Shown: positions 53,887 through 64,000 of the stretch, piece by piece | How positions within the stretch are numbered: position 1 is the first letter of the stretch | Layout of the letters: each line of letters begins with the position of its first letter | From: Coxiella endosymbiont of Amblyomma americanum | Lineage (GTDB): Bacteria; Pseudomonadota; Gammaproteobacteria; Coxiellales; Coxiellaceae | Length of the DNA stretch: 64,000 bases | Reading direction: 5' to 3' | NCBI RefSeq assembly: GCF_000815025.1 | Contig: NZ_CP007541.1 | Span: 62,001 to 126,000, forward strand | The notes under the pieces: model-generated | The model's input: the letters and a program-made list of their open reading frames with translations, nothing else | Told to the model about the DNA's origin: nothing | Databases searched by the model: none | Made by a program: the position numbers and the translations under genes

Positions 53887-56727
53887 TCATTGGCACGCTT
53901 CACAATCAGTGTTTTCAATGTTTTCAATTACGCACATATGCGAAGTAGATTGATTAATTACTGCATTTAAGGTTGCATCACGAATAGTTGCTTTTTCTGT
54001 TCCAGTAGCTCCTATACTTCGTAAATAATAAGTTGTTTTCAATCCATGTAACCAAGCCATACGATACAGAGTATCGAGTTTTTTTCCAGATGGTTCTGTT
54101 ATGTATAAGTTGAACGACTGTGCTTGATCAATCCATTTTTGCCTTCTTGAGGCCGCTCCTATCAACCATCGTGATTCCACTTCAAATGCAGTTGCGTACA
54201 ATCTCTTGAGATCTTGAGGAATGCGATGTATTTGTTGTATACTGCCATTGTAGTGCTTGAGATCATGTACCATAGTATCATCCCATAAATCATGGTTTTT
54301 TAGTGATGCGACTAAATAAGGATTTATTATTGTAAATTCACCAGATAAGTTGGACTTAACAAATAAATTTTGGTAGGTAGGCTCGATAGATTGAGAAATA
54401 CCGCAAATGTTAGAGATCGTTGCTGTTGGTGCAATTGCCATAACGTTAGAATTACGTAATCCATAAATTTTAACCTGCTGGCGCAACTTATCCCAGTTTA
54501 AAGTTTGTTGAACATTCTGTTTTAGATATTTACCACGATTCTTTTTTAATAATTGAATAGAGTCGATTGGAAGAACACCACGGCTCCATAAGGAGCCTTT
54601 AAAAGTTTCGTAAACACCACGCTCTTTAGCTAATTCCATTGAAGCCTTGATAGCATAATAGCTAATTACCTCCATACTGTAATCTGAAAATTGTATAGCT
54701 TTTTTAGAAGCATAGGGAACTTTTTGTATATATAAGGCATCTTGAAACCCCATCAAACCTAAGCCTATTGGTCTGTGTTTAAGGTTAGCCTTACGCGCTT
54801 GTGGTACACTATAGTAGTTAATATCGATAACATTATCGAGCATTCTAATTGCTGTCTTGATTGTATCTCTTATTTTTTTGATGTCTAATTTACCTTCTTT
54901 CATGTGATTAACGAGATTAATACTGCCTAAGTTACAAACAGCGATTTCCTTTTCTGAAGTGTTTAAGGTGATTTCTGTACACAAGTTAGAACTGTGAATA
55001 ACGCCAACATGCTGCTGAGGAGATCGTAAGTTGCAAGCGTCTTTAAATGTTATCCATGGATGCCCGGTTTCAAATAACATACTAAGGATTTTTCTCCATA
55101 GAACAACAGCTGAAACAGTTCTTCCGTGAATCTTGCCTTTACGAACTGCATTCTCATATGAAACATATGCTTTCTCAAAAGCGAAACCAAATTTATCATG
55201 TAAATCTGGCACTTCATTGGGAGAAAATAAAGTCCAAAATTTATTTTCAAACACTCGTTTCATAAATAAATCCGGAATCCAATTAGCGGTATTCATATCA
55301 TGGGTACGACGTCTGTCGTCACCTGTATTTTTACGTAGGTCTAAAAATTCTTCAATATCCATATGCCAAGTTTCCAAATAAGCACAAACAGCACCTTTGC
55401 GTTTTCCCCCTTGATTCACTGCGATAGCAGTGGCATCAGCTACGTTTAGAAACGGTACAATTCCTAAGGATTTTCCATTAGTGCCTTTAATATGAGCGCC
55501 CATTGCACGTACTTGAGACCAATCATTTCCTAAGCCTCCTGCATACTTGGACAACAACGCATTGTCCTTAAATGCATTATAGATGCCTTCTAAATTGTCC
55601 GGTATTGTAGTTAAAAAACAACTAGATAGCTGAGGAAACAGCGTACCAGAATTGAATAATGTTGGCGTTGAACTCATAAAATCAAAAGAGGAAAGGACTT
55701 TGTAAAATTCAATGGCTCGCCTAGTGTGTTCTTTTTTTTCTGATTGAGCTAATCCCATTGCTACGCGCATGAAAAAAACTTGAGGGAGTTCTATGCGTGT
55801 TTGATGGTGATGAATTAAATAGCGGTCGTATAAAGTTTGTATACTTAAATAGGTAAATTTTTTGTCGCTTTGTGGCTGTAAAGTTTTTGCTAGTTTGTCT
55901 AAATTAAAATTATTTAACTTAGGATCTAAATGTTCTTCTGCAATTCCTTTTTTTATAAAAGCCTTAAAGGCTGTTGGATAATATTCAGTAATTTCTTCGT
56001 ACACTAGATTATGATTTATATCTAGACCATTTAGCGCTTCGTTATAAAGATGATGCAAGAGTAAGCGAGCAGCAACGTAAGTATAATTTGGCTCGCTTTC
56101 TACTAGAGTACGAGCAGTCATTACCAATGCTCTATAAATGTCTCTATGGGTAATACCATCAAATAAATTGTTTTTTGTTTGCAATAAGATTTTGTTAGCG
56201 TCTACATCTTTGAGATTATTGCAAGCTAAGTAGACAATACGAGTTAGCCATAAATTATCCAGCGGGACGCTGGTGCCATCTTCTAGCGTCACACAAATGT
56301 TTTTTTTCCTATCCCTGACGTTATTATGCGTTTTTTGCCTTTCTCTTTTTTCATGATTTTCTTTTCTGTGTAAAGCATAAGAACGAGCAACTTTGTGCAG
56401 CCCAGCGCATGCTAATGTAAGTTCTACTTGATCTCGAATAGATTCAACGTGAACGGCACCACTAGATGACCAACGCCTGTGCAACAAATTGGTAATTTGA
56501 TTGGTAAGTTGAGTAATGGCTTTTTGAGCTTGATTAGATTTTTTGGTTTTTTCTCCTTCTATAGTCAGAAAAGCTTTTTTCATTGTTACAATGACACGAT
56601 TAATGTTATACCGTACTACATTTCCATTTCGTTTAATCACGTACAATGGATTAAGAATTTTACTTGATGAAATAGTAGACAGAGGGCCAATAGATAATTG
56701 GTTATTTTGTTTTATGTTTATCTCCAT
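53887..56727 (-). CDS. nrdA: Ribonucleotide reductase class I, alpha subunit
   Basis: Catalytic subunit reducing ribonucleoside diphosphates. 946 residues, longer than E. coli NrdA (761) because of the N-terminal ATP-cone region (VIKRNGNVVRYNINRV, then a second cone-like stretch around residues 145-240). Active-site residues lie in SSCFLTTIPD, NLCTEITLN and AVCNLGSINL; the C-terminal thiol pair is CEAC at the end. nrdB follows after 107 nt. Confidence 0.97.
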   Translation of the reverse strand: MEINIKQNNQLSIGPLSTISSSKILNPLYVIKRNGNVVRYNINRVIVTMKKAFLTIEGEKTKKSNQAQKAITQLTNQITNLLHRRWSSSGAVHVESIRDQVELTLACAGLHKVARSYALHRKENHEKRERQKTHNNVRDRKKNICVTLEDGTSVPLDNLWLTRIVYLACNNLKDVDANKILLQTKNNLFDGITHRDIYRALVMTARTLVESEPNYTYVAARLLLHHLYNEALNGLDINHNLVYEEITEYYPTAFKAFIKKGIAEEHLDPKLNNFNLDKLAKTLQPQSDKKFTYLSIQTLYDRYLIHHHQTRIELPQVFFMRVAMGLAQSEKKEHTRRAIEFYKVLSSFDFMSSTPTLFNSGTLFPQLSSCFLTTIPDNLEGIYNAFKDNALLSKYAGGLGNDWSQVRAMGAHIKGTNGKSLGIVPFLNVADATAIAVNQGGKRKGAVCAYLETWHMDIEEFLDLRKNTGDDRRRTHDMNTANWIPDLFMKRVFENKFWTLFSPNEVPDLHDKFGFAFEKAYVSYENAVRKGKIHGRTVSAVVLWRKILSMLFETGHPWITFKDACNLRSPQQHVGVIHSSNLCTEITLNTSEKEIAVCNLGSINLVNHMKEGKLDIKKIRDTIKTAIRMLDNVIDINYYSVPQARKANLKHRPIGLGLMGFQDALYIQKVPYASKKAIQFSDYSMEVISYYAIKASMELAKERGVYETFKGSLWSRGVLPIDSIQLLKKNRGKYLKQNVQQTLNWDKLRQQVKIYGLRNSNVMAIAPTATISNICGISQSIEPTYQNLFVKSNLSGEFTIINPYLVASLKNHDLWDDTMVHDLKHYNGSIQQIHRIPQDLKRLYATAFEVESRWLIGAASRRQKWIDQAQSFNLYITEPSGKKLDTLYRMAWLHGLKTTYYLRSIGATGTEKATIRDATLNAVINQSTSHMCVIENIENTDCEACQ

Positions 56728-56841
56728 TGAGATCTCCTAGGTACGTAAAAATTATTATGTAGCATCACTTTATCTTGGATAATTTCAACAAAATTAGTAC
56801 TTTCTCAAGCCTACAATATATAGATTTTTTTCTCCAATTAC

Positions 56842-56895
56842 ACACAAGATAGTGTGTTTTAATATGAATTTCAAGTGGAGACACATTCAGTGTGT
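56842..56895 (-). promoter_or_regulatory. nrdAB promoter with two candidate NrdR boxes
   Basis: On the minus strand TTGAAA (56869-56874) and TATCTT (56846-56851) are spaced 17 nt. A palindrome with ACAC and GTGT arms at 56842-56857 covers the -10 element and resembles the NrdR consensus. A second ACAC...GTGT palindrome (56881-56895, one base shorter) sits just upstream of the -35. This is the usual site of NrdR control, but the centre spacing (about 38.5 bp) is longer than the common 31-32 bp. Confidence 0.6.
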
Positions 56896-57284
56896 TTGTA
56901 TTATCAATAACAGTTCTCTCGCGGATTTATAGACGAATATTAGTAGGATAAAACCTGTAGAATCGTAGTTTAGATTGAAAATTAATGATATATATGAAAG
57001 AAGAGAGAAACATTGTGTGGATATAAAATAGTAAGATAACAGTAAAACAGAAATTTTAATAATTTCCTAAATTTTCTCTACATAAGATGTTTCATACGAG
57101 GAGGTTGTTTCTGGTATTAAAGAGTAATGTTGTGAATCGTGTTCGTAGTTTCATGAAGTGATCTCTATAACTTGGACGATCATTGATTAGTTACTTATCG
57201 TTTGAACGATCTTTTATATGTGTTATTACTTTAACAACTTAAATTTTTAATGCAATTTAGCAATTTTTTGAATTTGTTGCGATC
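56896..57284. other. Gene-free gap ahead of ptsP with an orphan ribosome site
   Basis: No gene is seen. GAGGAGG at 57098-57104 is a near-perfect Shine-Dalgarno without a usable start behind it (a TTG abuts it directly, and its frame ends after 18 codons). In many gammaproteobacteria rppH precedes ptsP; it is missing here, and this site could be its trace. Confidence 0.4.
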
Positions 57285-59564
57285 ATGATGTTGAAAATTC
57301 TTCGTCATATTACTCAAGAAGTAAATGCCGCCCCAAATTTAGAAGAGGCGTTAACGCTTGTGGTTAAAAGATTGTGTGAAGTTTTACCAGCTGATGCTTG
57401 CAGTATTTTTATTTGTGATGATACATACGGAGAATACGTTTTAATAGCTACTCAAGGTTTGAATATCAGACAAGTAGGCAAGGTTCGTCTCAAATTTGGA
57501 GAAGGATTAACTGGATTGATTGGTGAGCGAGAAGAACCTATTAATTTGGCAGATGCATCTCTTCATCCAGATTTTAAACGTCATCCAGAATTGCATGAAG
57601 AAAGATATCATGGATTTTTAGGAATTCCTATTATTGAACAAGGGGAACTACTGGGTGTACTGATAGTCCAGAAATGGGAGAGTTATCCTTTTGCTGAAGA
57701 AGAAGAAGCATTGTGTGTTACTATTGCTATTCATTTAGCTTCCGAAATGGCTCATGCTAGAGCTAAGGGAGAGTTAGAAAAACTAGAAGCTCAGCAAAAG
57801 AAACGTCGAAAAAAAACAACAGAAGCAGTTTTATTTGGTATACCTAGCTCTTCAGGAGTGGCTATTGGAACTGCCATAATTATTTATCCACAAGCAGATT
57901 TAGATGCAGTACCTGATCAAGAAATTGAAGATATAAAAACAGAAATTTCTGATTTTAAAACCGCTCTTTCTTCAGCTCGTGATGAAATTTATCGACTACA
58001 AATACGAGCCAAAAGCTCTCTTAGTGTAGGTGAGCATATACTATTTGATGCTTATCTTCGATTATTGGATAGTCGTACTTTTATGAATGAAGTTATTGCT
58101 CATATTAAAGAAGGGCAATGGGCACAAGGATCACTGAAACGAGTTATTAAAAGGTATGTTCTTCATTTTGAATCTTTAGAAGATCCGTATCTGCGAGAGC
58201 GCGCCACAGATTTTCGAGATTTGGGGCGCAGAGTACTAAGTCATTTACAATTTAAAAAAAAAGAAGCACTGGAATATCCAAAAAACACTATTTTAGTAAG
58301 TGACGAAGTAACACCTACTTCTCTGATGGAAATCCCTTGTGATCATCTAAAAGGCGTAATATCAGGAACTGGTTCGAGTAATTCTCATGTGGCTATTTTA
58401 GCACGTGCTCTTGGACTTCCAGCGGTGATGGGAGTACATGGACCGTTGTTTAAATTATCTTTACAAGAACTTATTGTAGATGGCTATAACGGTCAAATTT
58501 ATTTATCGCCTTCATCTGTAATTAAAAAAGAATTTAAAACATTAGTGCATGAGGAACAACAACTTGATGAAGAATTAAAATCATTACGAGATTTGCCAGC
58601 TAAAACGACTGATGGGCATGCATTGGCGCTTTACGTCAACACAGGTTTGGCTATTGATGGAGGTTTTTCATTAAATGTTGGTTCTGAGGGTGTAGGATTA
58701 TATCGTACCGAAATGCCCTTTATGATCCACGATCGTTTTCCTAGCGAAGAAGAACAACGAATTACGTATCGGCAATTACTAAACACATTTGCCCCTCGTC
58801 CAGTTATTATGAGAATGTTAGATATTGGAGGTGATAAAACTTTGTCTTACTTTTCCGTAGAAGAAGATAATCCTTTCTTAGGATGGAGAGGCATTCGGTT
58901 TACTTTAGACCACCCAGAGATTTTTTTGCAACAAATACGAGCTATGTTACATGCCAGTGAAGGATTAAATAATTTGTCCGTATTATTGCCAATGATTACT
59001 TCAGTGCATGAAGTGGAGACAGCTATTTGCATGATTAATCAAGCGTATGAAGAATTGGTGGAAGAAGATGTAAAAGTTCAATTTCCTGAAATTGGGTTAA
59101 TGATAGAGGTTCCAGCAACAGTTTATCAAGCTTACAATTTAGCAAAACGAGTAGATTTTCTCTCCGTTGGAAGCAACGATTTAATTCAGTATTTATTAGC
59201 CGTTGATCGGAATAATCCGCGAGTAGCAAATCTTTATGATTGTTTACATCCCGCAGTGTTACAAGCACTAAAAGTTGTAGTAACAGCGGGACATAAGGCA
59301 GGAAAATCGGTTAGTATTTGTGGAGAAATGGCAGGGGATCCTGTATCTGTAGTTTTATTGCTAGCGATGGGATTTGATATGTTAAGTATGAGTGCCAGAA
59401 TATTACCACATATTAAATGGATTGTGCGTAGTTTCTCTTTAAAAACAGCTAGAGAATTATTGGAAGAAGTATTAAAAATGGATGATCCTAAAGATATTCG
59501 TCTTCATATGGAAAATGCTTTAGAAAAAGCAGGATTAGGTAGTTTAATCCGTGCAGGAAGATAA
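57285..59564 (+). CDS. ptsP: Phosphoenolpyruvate-protein phosphotransferase PtsP (EI-Ntr)
   Basis: First enzyme of the nitrogen PTS, a regulatory phosphorelay from PEP to NPr and EIIA-Ntr. 759 residues against 748. An N-terminal GAF domain (about 1-155) precedes the PEP-utiliser domains. The phosphorylated His is H368 in GTGSSNSHVAILARALGLPA; the PEP-binding barrel has GLYRTEMPFM, MRMLDIGGDK, FLGWRGIRF, GLMIEVPA, SVGSNDLIQYLLAVDR and ICGEMAGDP. No ptsO or ptsN is in the window. Confidence 0.96.
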   Translation: MMLKILRHITQEVNAAPNLEEALTLVVKRLCEVLPADACSIFICDDTYGEYVLIATQGLNIRQVGKVRLKFGEGLTGLIGEREEPINLADASLHPDFKRHPELHEERYHGFLGIPIIEQGELLGVLIVQKWESYPFAEEEEALCVTIAIHLASEMAHARAKGELEKLEAQQKKRRKKTTEAVLFGIPSSSGVAIGTAIIIYPQADLDAVPDQEIEDIKTEISDFKTALSSARDEIYRLQIRAKSSLSVGEHILFDAYLRLLDSRTFMNEVIAHIKEGQWAQGSLKRVIKRYVLHFESLEDPYLRERATDFRDLGRRVLSHLQFKKKEALEYPKNTILVSDEVTPTSLMEIPCDHLKGVISGTGSSNSHVAILARALGLPAVMGVHGPLFKLSLQELIVDGYNGQIYLSPSSVIKKEFKTLVHEEQQLDEELKSLRDLPAKTTDGHALALYVNTGLAIDGGFSLNVGSEGVGLYRTEMPFMIHDRFPSEEEQRITYRQLLNTFAPRPVIMRMLDIGGDKTLSYFSVEEDNPFLGWRGIRFTLDHPEIFLQQIRAMLHASEGLNNLSVLLPMITSVHEVETAICMINQAYEELVEEDVKVQFPEIGLMIEVPATVYQAYNLAKRVDFLSVGSNDLIQYLLAVDRNNPRVANLYDCLHPAVLQALKVVVTAGHKAGKSVSICGEMAGDPVSVVLLLAMGFDMLSMSARILPHIKWIVRSFSLKTARELLEEVLKMDDPKDIRLHMENALEKAGLGSLIRAGR

Positions 59565-59631
59565 ACATAATCTCTCTTCCATAAGAAAGAGAAAAGAGGT
59601 GTTATAAAAAGAAGGATAAAAAGGAGTAAAG

Positions 59632-60414
59632 TTGTTATATTATCCAAAAATTAATCCGATCGCCTATCAAATAGGTCCATTTAAAATGCACTGGTACGGT
59701 TTTATGTACGTAGTGGGGTTAGTATTTGCTTGGTATTTAGCTTTATATCGCGCTTGTCGGTCACGGAAAAAATGGAATGTTGTACAAATAAGTGATCTAA
59801 TTTTTTATAGTGCACTTGGAATAATCATTGGTGGTCGATTAGGGTACATAATTTTTTATGATTTTTTTAATTTTATTGCCCATCCTTTAATCATTTACAA
59901 AGTATGGAATGGGGGTATGTCTTTTCATGGAGGACTTATTGGAGAGGCGATAGCTATGTGGATTTTCAGTCGTTATACTGAGAGACAGTGGACAAATGTC
60001 ACAGATTTTGTTGCACCTTTAGTACCTTTAGGTTTAGGAGCGGGAAGAATTGGGAATTTCATTAATAACGAATTGTGGGGGCGAGTTACAACGGTTTGGT
60101 GTGGCATGGTATTTCCGGGTGCTGGATCTCTTCCACGTCATCCTTCACAACTTTATGAATTTTTTTTAGAAGGAATATTGCTATTTGTTATAGTATGGTT
60201 TTTTTCCAATAGGCCAAGACCGTGTTTTTCAGTAACGTCATTATTCTTATTATTTTATGGATTATTTCGTTTTATAGTCGAATTTTTCAGACAACCAGAT
60301 CTACAATTAGGATATATTGCTTTCGGTTGGTTGACTATGGGACAATTATTATCCCTACCAATGATTATTGGCGGTGGACTAAGTTTACTGTGGGCGTATG
60401 AAAAACACAAGTGA
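59632..60414 (+). CDS. lgt: Prolipoprotein diacylglyceryl transferase
   Basis: Transfers diacylglycerol to the lipobox Cys of prelipoproteins in the inner membrane. 260 residues (E. coli 291), about seven membrane helices. Key regions: [23 protein letters not shown], the [14 protein letters not shown] His region and the signature [19 protein letters not shown] at 59632 is the start: AAGGAG lies 5 nt ahead. It sits between ptsP and thyA, as in E. coli. Confidence 0.96.
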   Translation: MLYYPKINPIAYQIGPFKMHWYGFMYVVGLVFAWYLALYRACRSRKKWNVVQISDLIFYSALGIIIGGRLGYIIFYDFFNFIAHPLIIYKVWNGGMSFHGGLIGEAIAMWIFSRYTERQWTNVTDFVAPLVPLGLGAGRIGNFINNELWGRVTTVWCGMVFPGAGSLPRHPSQLYEFFLEGILLFVIVWFFSNRPRPCFSVTSLFLLFYGLFRFIVEFFRQPDLQLGYIAFGWLTMGQLLSLPMIIGGGLSLLWAYEKHK

Positions 60415-60535
60415 TATGGAGAAGAGACTAAAAATCAATACTTTTTCGTTTTACTTGTTATAACAGATTGTGTCATTAAACAAGTAGTCGATTGTGGTAT
60501 TTTTTTGGTGATTATAACTATCTGATAAAAGAGTG

Positions 60536-61330
60536 ATGAAGCAGTATCTTAGATTTTTAAGATATATTTTAGAGCATGGAACTAACAAAAAAGACAGAAC
60601 TGGTGTTGGGACACGAAGTATCTTTGGTTATGAAATGCGATTTAATATGCAAAAAGGGTTTCCTCTAGTTACAACAAAGAAAATTCATTTAAAAAGTGTT
60701 ATTTATGAATTGCTGTGGTTTTTAAGGGGAGATACTAATATTCGCTATCTAAACAACAATGGTGTTACTATATGGGATGCATGGGCGGATGAAAATGGTG
60801 AATTGGGACCTATTTATGGAAAGCAATGGCGTTGCTGGCAATGCGCTGATGGTAAAGTCATTGACCAGATGACACAGCTTCTTAAAGATATAAAAACTAA
60901 TCCCAACTCACGGAGATTAATTGTGAGCGCTTGGAATGTGGCTGAATTAAATCAAATGGCTTTACAACCGTGTCATCTTCTTTTTCAATTTTACGTGATT
61001 AATGAGGTTATTTCTTGTAAATTAATTCAAAGATCAGCGGATGCCTTTTTAGGAGTTCCATTTAATATTGCTTCTTATGCTTTATTGACACATATGATTG
61101 CCGATCAGTGTAATCTGAGAGTAGGGGAATTTATTTGGTCTGGAGGAGACTGTCACATTTATAATAATCATTATTGTCAAATTCGTGAGCAATTATCGCG
61201 CTTGCCGTGCGATTTACCGCAATTAGTCATTAAAAAAAAAGCCGTTTCATTGTTTGATTACCATTTTTCCGATTTTGCCATTCTTAATTATAATCCTCAT
61301 CCATCCATTCACGCTCAAATAGCTATTTAA
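60536..61330 (+). CDS. thyA: Thymidylate synthase
   Basis: Methylates dUMP to dTMP with methylene-THF. The ATG at 60536 gives 264 residues, the E. coli length. Seen: [31 protein letters not shown], the catalytic Cys146 in [30 protein letters not shown], and the ending IHAQIAI. With dcd and nrdAB upstream it completes dTTP supply. Confidence 0.98.
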   Translation: MKQYLRFLRYILEHGTNKKDRTGVGTRSIFGYEMRFNMQKGFPLVTTKKIHLKSVIYELLWFLRGDTNIRYLNNNGVTIWDAWADENGELGPIYGKQWRCWQCADGKVIDQMTQLLKDIKTNPNSRRLIVSAWNVAELNQMALQPCHLLFQFYVINEVISCKLIQRSADAFLGVPFNIASYALLTHMIADQCNLRVGEFIWSGGDCHIYNNHYCQIREQLSRLPCDLPQLVIKKKAVSLFDYHFSDFAILNYNPHPSIHAQIAI

Positions 61331-61373
61331 TATTGAAAATAGAATTTTAACTTTTCTAAGCTTAAAACGCATA

Positions 61374-62993
61374 TTATTGCTTGTTATTCAACAGGATAAT
61401 TAAATTGCGTCCTGTCATTTCAGATGGTTTATTAATTCCCATAAGGAAGAGTATAGTTGGTGCTATGTCGTATAAAGCACCAACCTTTTCTTTGAATTTA
61501 GCTTTTCTCCCCACATAAATTAAAGGTGTCAAATTACTGGTATGAGCTGTGTGGGGTTGCTTGGTTTTTTCATCAAACATCTTTTCTGCATTCCCATGAT
61601 CGGCTGTAATTAGCATTTCACCGCCAGAAAATTTTAGGGTTTCAAGAACGCGTTGCAAACAATTATCGATTGTGTGAATAGCCTGTTTGGTAGCAATCTC
61701 GTTTCCAGTATGGCCTACCATATCAGGATTAGCGAAATTACAAACGATAAAATCGTATCTACCATTTTTAATGGTTTTTACAAGTTCATTAGTTATCGCA
61801 GTAGCACTCATTTCAGGCTGAAGATCATAAGTTGCTACTTTTGGTGAAGGAATTAATTTCCGATCTTCTCCTGGAAAGGCTATTCTTTTTCTTCCATTCA
61901 AAAAATAAGTAACATGCGCGTATTTTTCCGTTTCTGCCAGTCGAAGTTGACGTAGGCCTAATATGGATAAGCATTCACCAAGCGTTTTATTTAATTGGCA
62001 AGATGGAAAAGCGACAGAAATACTAGGATTGCTTATATAAGACGTTAGGGTTACGAAGTTTGTAAGTTTAGGAGTTACTCTTCTTTTAAACCCTGTAAAA
62101 TGTCCGTCAGTGAATGCGTTTGTAAGTTGTTTAGCACGATCAGCGCGAAAATTCATGAAAATAATGGTATCCCCATCTTGGATGGTTACAGGATTTTCCC
62201 TGTCGTAACAAATACTAGTTGGTCTTATAAATTCATCAGTTTCGTTTCTTTTATAAGCAAGAGTTATTGCTTCTTCAGCAGTTTTAGCTCGACGAGCAGC
62301 AATTCCTTGAGTTAATAGATCATATGCCTTTTGAGTACGATCCCATCGTTTATCCCTATCCATAGCGTAGTAGCGCCCAATAAGAGACACAATTTTGTAC
62401 TGTATAGATTGAACAGATTGTGTACAAGGACACTGGGCATAATTGCGAAGTTTCGTATTTATCTTTTTAATAGAAAGTATGGCTGATTTTGGAGGAGTAT
62501 CTCGTCCGTCTAGAATGGCGTGTAAATAGATTTTTTTTGCTTTTTTAAGGTACGCTAATTCGATCATCGCTACAATCTGTGTGTCTCGACTGTGTACTCC
62601 TCCATGAGATAATAATCCGATGATGTGTATAGCTTTGTTGTTTTGATTAGCTTGATTAATAGCATTAACAAGAACAGTATTCTCAAAAAAAGTACCAGTT
62701 GATACGGACTTATCAATTCGAGTTACATCTTGAAGTACTTTCCGACCAGAACCAATATGGAGATGTCCTGCTTCTGAATTTCCTACTTGTCTTTTAGGCA
62801 ATCCTACTGCACTTCCTGAAGCTTTTAATAGTGTGTGTGGGTAGTGCGTCCATAATGTATCCAAAGTTGGAGTCTTAGCAAGTCTAATTGCATTATGAGT
62901 TGTATCTTTACTTTTACTAAAACCAAATCCGTCAAGGATAATAAGAACTATAGGTTTTATACGCTTCGTCTTCGATTTATTATTACATTGCAT
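61374..62993 (-). CDS. gpmI: 2,3-bisphosphoglycerate-independent phosphoglycerate mutase
   Basis: Interconverts 3- and 2-phosphoglycerate with two Mn2+ and a phosphoserine. 539 residues against 514. Metal and catalytic sites: VLIILDGFGF, the nucleophile Ser in GNSEAGHLHIGSGR, LSHGGVHSRD, LDGRDTPPKSA, NFRADRAKQL, NFANPDMVGHTG and ITADHGNAEKM with TAHTSNLTPLIY. It converges with thyA. Confidence 0.98.
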   Translation of the reverse strand: MQCNNKSKTKRIKPIVLIILDGFGFSKSKDTTHNAIRLAKTPTLDTLWTHYPHTLLKASGSAVGLPKRQVGNSEAGHLHIGSGRKVLQDVTRIDKSVSTGTFFENTVLVNAINQANQNNKAIHIIGLLSHGGVHSRDTQIVAMIELAYLKKAKKIYLHAILDGRDTPPKSAILSIKKINTKLRNYAQCPCTQSVQSIQYKIVSLIGRYYAMDRDKRWDRTQKAYDLLTQGIAARRAKTAEEAITLAYKRNETDEFIRPTSICYDRENPVTIQDGDTIIFMNFRADRAKQLTNAFTDGHFTGFKRRVTPKLTNFVTLTSYISNPSISVAFPSCQLNKTLGECLSILGLRQLRLAETEKYAHVTYFLNGRKRIAFPGEDRKLIPSPKVATYDLQPEMSATAITNELVKTIKNGRYDFIVCNFANPDMVGHTGNEIATKQAIHTIDNCLQRVLETLKFSGGEMLITADHGNAEKMFDEKTKQPHTAHTSNLTPLIYVGRKAKFKEKVGALYDIAPTILFLMGINKPSEMTGRNLIILLNNKQ

Positions 62994-63390
62994 TATAAAA
63001 CACCTTTAAGTTTATAAGTTCTGAAAAAGGAAATTTTTTCTTAAATGTCAGAACATTATTTCGAGGAGATTAGTTGTTGTCAAATCTGAAAAAGAAATCT
63101 TTCAGTTATAAATTGCTAAAGAGAACATGCAAAGTATTTTTTCACTAGTAATAATAAGGTAAGATTGTTTCTTTTTGCGATGTAATATCGATCAAATTAA
63201 TTCAGCACAGGAAGAAAATTCATTATTAAAATAAACACGATGTTTGTCTTTTGATAATTGATAATAGTTGAATAAATCAACACTGCATTGGTTAGAATTT
63301 TTTGATAGAGGACATACCTTATAATACAATAGATGATATGGATTATAAAATACCGTGAGTAAGTTATTTTATTAAATTGAGGAGAAATTC
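62994..63390. other. Divergent gap between gpmI and the DUF2520-type gene
   Basis: Nearly 400 nt without a gene. A TATAAT at 63320-63325 lies about 65 nt ahead of the next start codon, but no -35 at a standard distance stands out. The rest is AT-rich and unremarkable. Confidence 0.4.
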
Positions 63391-64000
63391 ATGTCTATGA
63401 AAATAAATTTTATCGGTGCTGGGCGTGTTGGGAAAATCATTGCTAAACAAATCGTAGACAATAAAATTGCCCTTATTCAAGGAGTGTGTAATTTTTCATT
63501 AGAAAGTACTGAAAAAGCAATAACTTATATTGGACAAGGAATGGCTTTTAGAAGCATTCAAGAATTACCACCAGCTGATATCACTTTTATCACTACTCAC
63601 GATGATGAAATAATAAATTGTTGCCAAAATTTGGCTAAAAGCAAAAACCTTAAAAAAGGAAGCATTGTGCTGCATTGTAGTGGTTTTCTCTTATCAGATG
63701 TATTAGTTTCTGTGAAAAAAAGAGATTGTCATATCGCTAGTATGTATCCTATACGGAGTTTTGTGATTGCTTCTGATATAAATAGAAATAGTGACTGCGT
63801 GTATTATTGCACCATTGAAGGTGATGATTATGAAACATTGAGTTTGTTATCCGCTTTATTTAAAAGGATAAATTACTTAGTCTATCCTATAGATAAAAGA
63901 AGAAAAAGTATTTGTCATATCGCAAATGTTTTTGCCTCTAACTATTTAGTTACATTATGTGATAGTGCTTTATCTTGTTTAAAAAATTCTGGGATTACAG
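63391..64000 (+). CDS. Rossmann-like and DUF2520 domain protein, 5' part
   Basis: Runs off the window after 203 codons. GAGGAG precedes the ATG at a good distance. The N-terminal NAD(P)-binding fold reads KINFIGAGRVGKIIAKQI, followed by DITFITTHDDEI and LKKGSIVLHCSGFLLSD, then SMYPIRSF. This pattern fits the PF10727/PF10728 pair, distant relatives of ketopantoate and prephenate dehydrogenases, with no established substrate. In some genomes it sits near panB/panC, but no pan gene is in view. Confidence 0.85.
   Translation, partial: MSMKINFIGAGRVGKIIAKQIVDNKIALIQGVCNFSLESTEKAITYIGQGMAFRSIQELPPADITFITTHDDEIINCCQNLAKSKNLKKGSIVLHCSGFLLSDVLVSVKKRDCHIASMYPIRSFVIASDINRNSDCVYYCTIEGDDYETLSLLSALFKRINYLVYPIDKRRKSICHIANVFASNYLVTLCDSALSCLKNSGIT

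Overview
The window is a compact, AT-rich stretch of bacterial chromosome made almost entirely of housekeeping genes on both strands. Protein families and gene order (efp-epmA; prs-rplY-pth-ychF; rplM-rpsI-sspA-sspB; rpsU-dnaG-rpoD; ruvC-ruvA-ruvB near aspS; nrdA-nrdB; ptsP-lgt-thyA; sodB/dapB facing ahpC) fit a gammaproteobacterium of the Legionellales, most like Coxiella. The AT bias, long gene-free gaps, trimmed proteins and one homopolymer frameshift suggest a reduced, Coxiella-like endosymbiont. That assignment rests on recognition from memory, not on a database search.

Layout. 1-9.7 kb: 5' part of priA, EF-P and its lysylation enzyme EpmA, Psd, Cca, a MidA-type methyltransferase, tRNA-Gln, prs, L25, Pth, YchF and tRNA-Met. 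10-14 kb: rplM-rpsI-sspA-sspB, an M50 membrane protease and rsmI. 14.5-24.6 kb: purM-purN, a HAD phosphatase, accB-accC, acnA, and groES-groEL under a textbook sigma-32 promoter. 25-32 kb: dapB, sodB, ahpC, rnt, pyrC, nth overlapping a soluble rsxB, and metG divergent from mrp. 33-39.8 kb: dcd, pyrG, kdsA, eno-ftsB-surE, a small zinc protein and a frameshifted pgpA. 40-46 kb: rimB-rimK, tRNA-Ile2 and rpsU-dnaG-rpoD. 46.7-64 kb: nhaA, ruvCAB, aspS, nrdA-nrdB behind probable NrdR boxes, ptsP, lgt, thyA, gpmI and the start of a DUF2520-type protein.

Together the genes cover translation and tRNA maturation, replication and repair (priA, dnaG, ruvABC, nth), nucleotide supply (purMN, pyrC, pyrG, dcd, nrdAB, thyA, prs), envelope building (psd, pgpA, kdsA, lgt, accBC, dapB, ftsB), central carbon (eno, gpmI, acnA) and stress defence (groESL, sodB, ahpC, sspAB). 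I found no transposase, phage gene, CRISPR array, toxin-antitoxin pair or secretion system, and nothing I would call a new biological system. The most notable signals are a PriA that appears to lack its winged-helix domain, pgpA split by one base in a poly-T run, the groESL and nrdAB control regions, a soluble orphan RsxB fused by overlap to nth, a retained RimB-RimK pair, and gene-free gaps that look like eroded loci.
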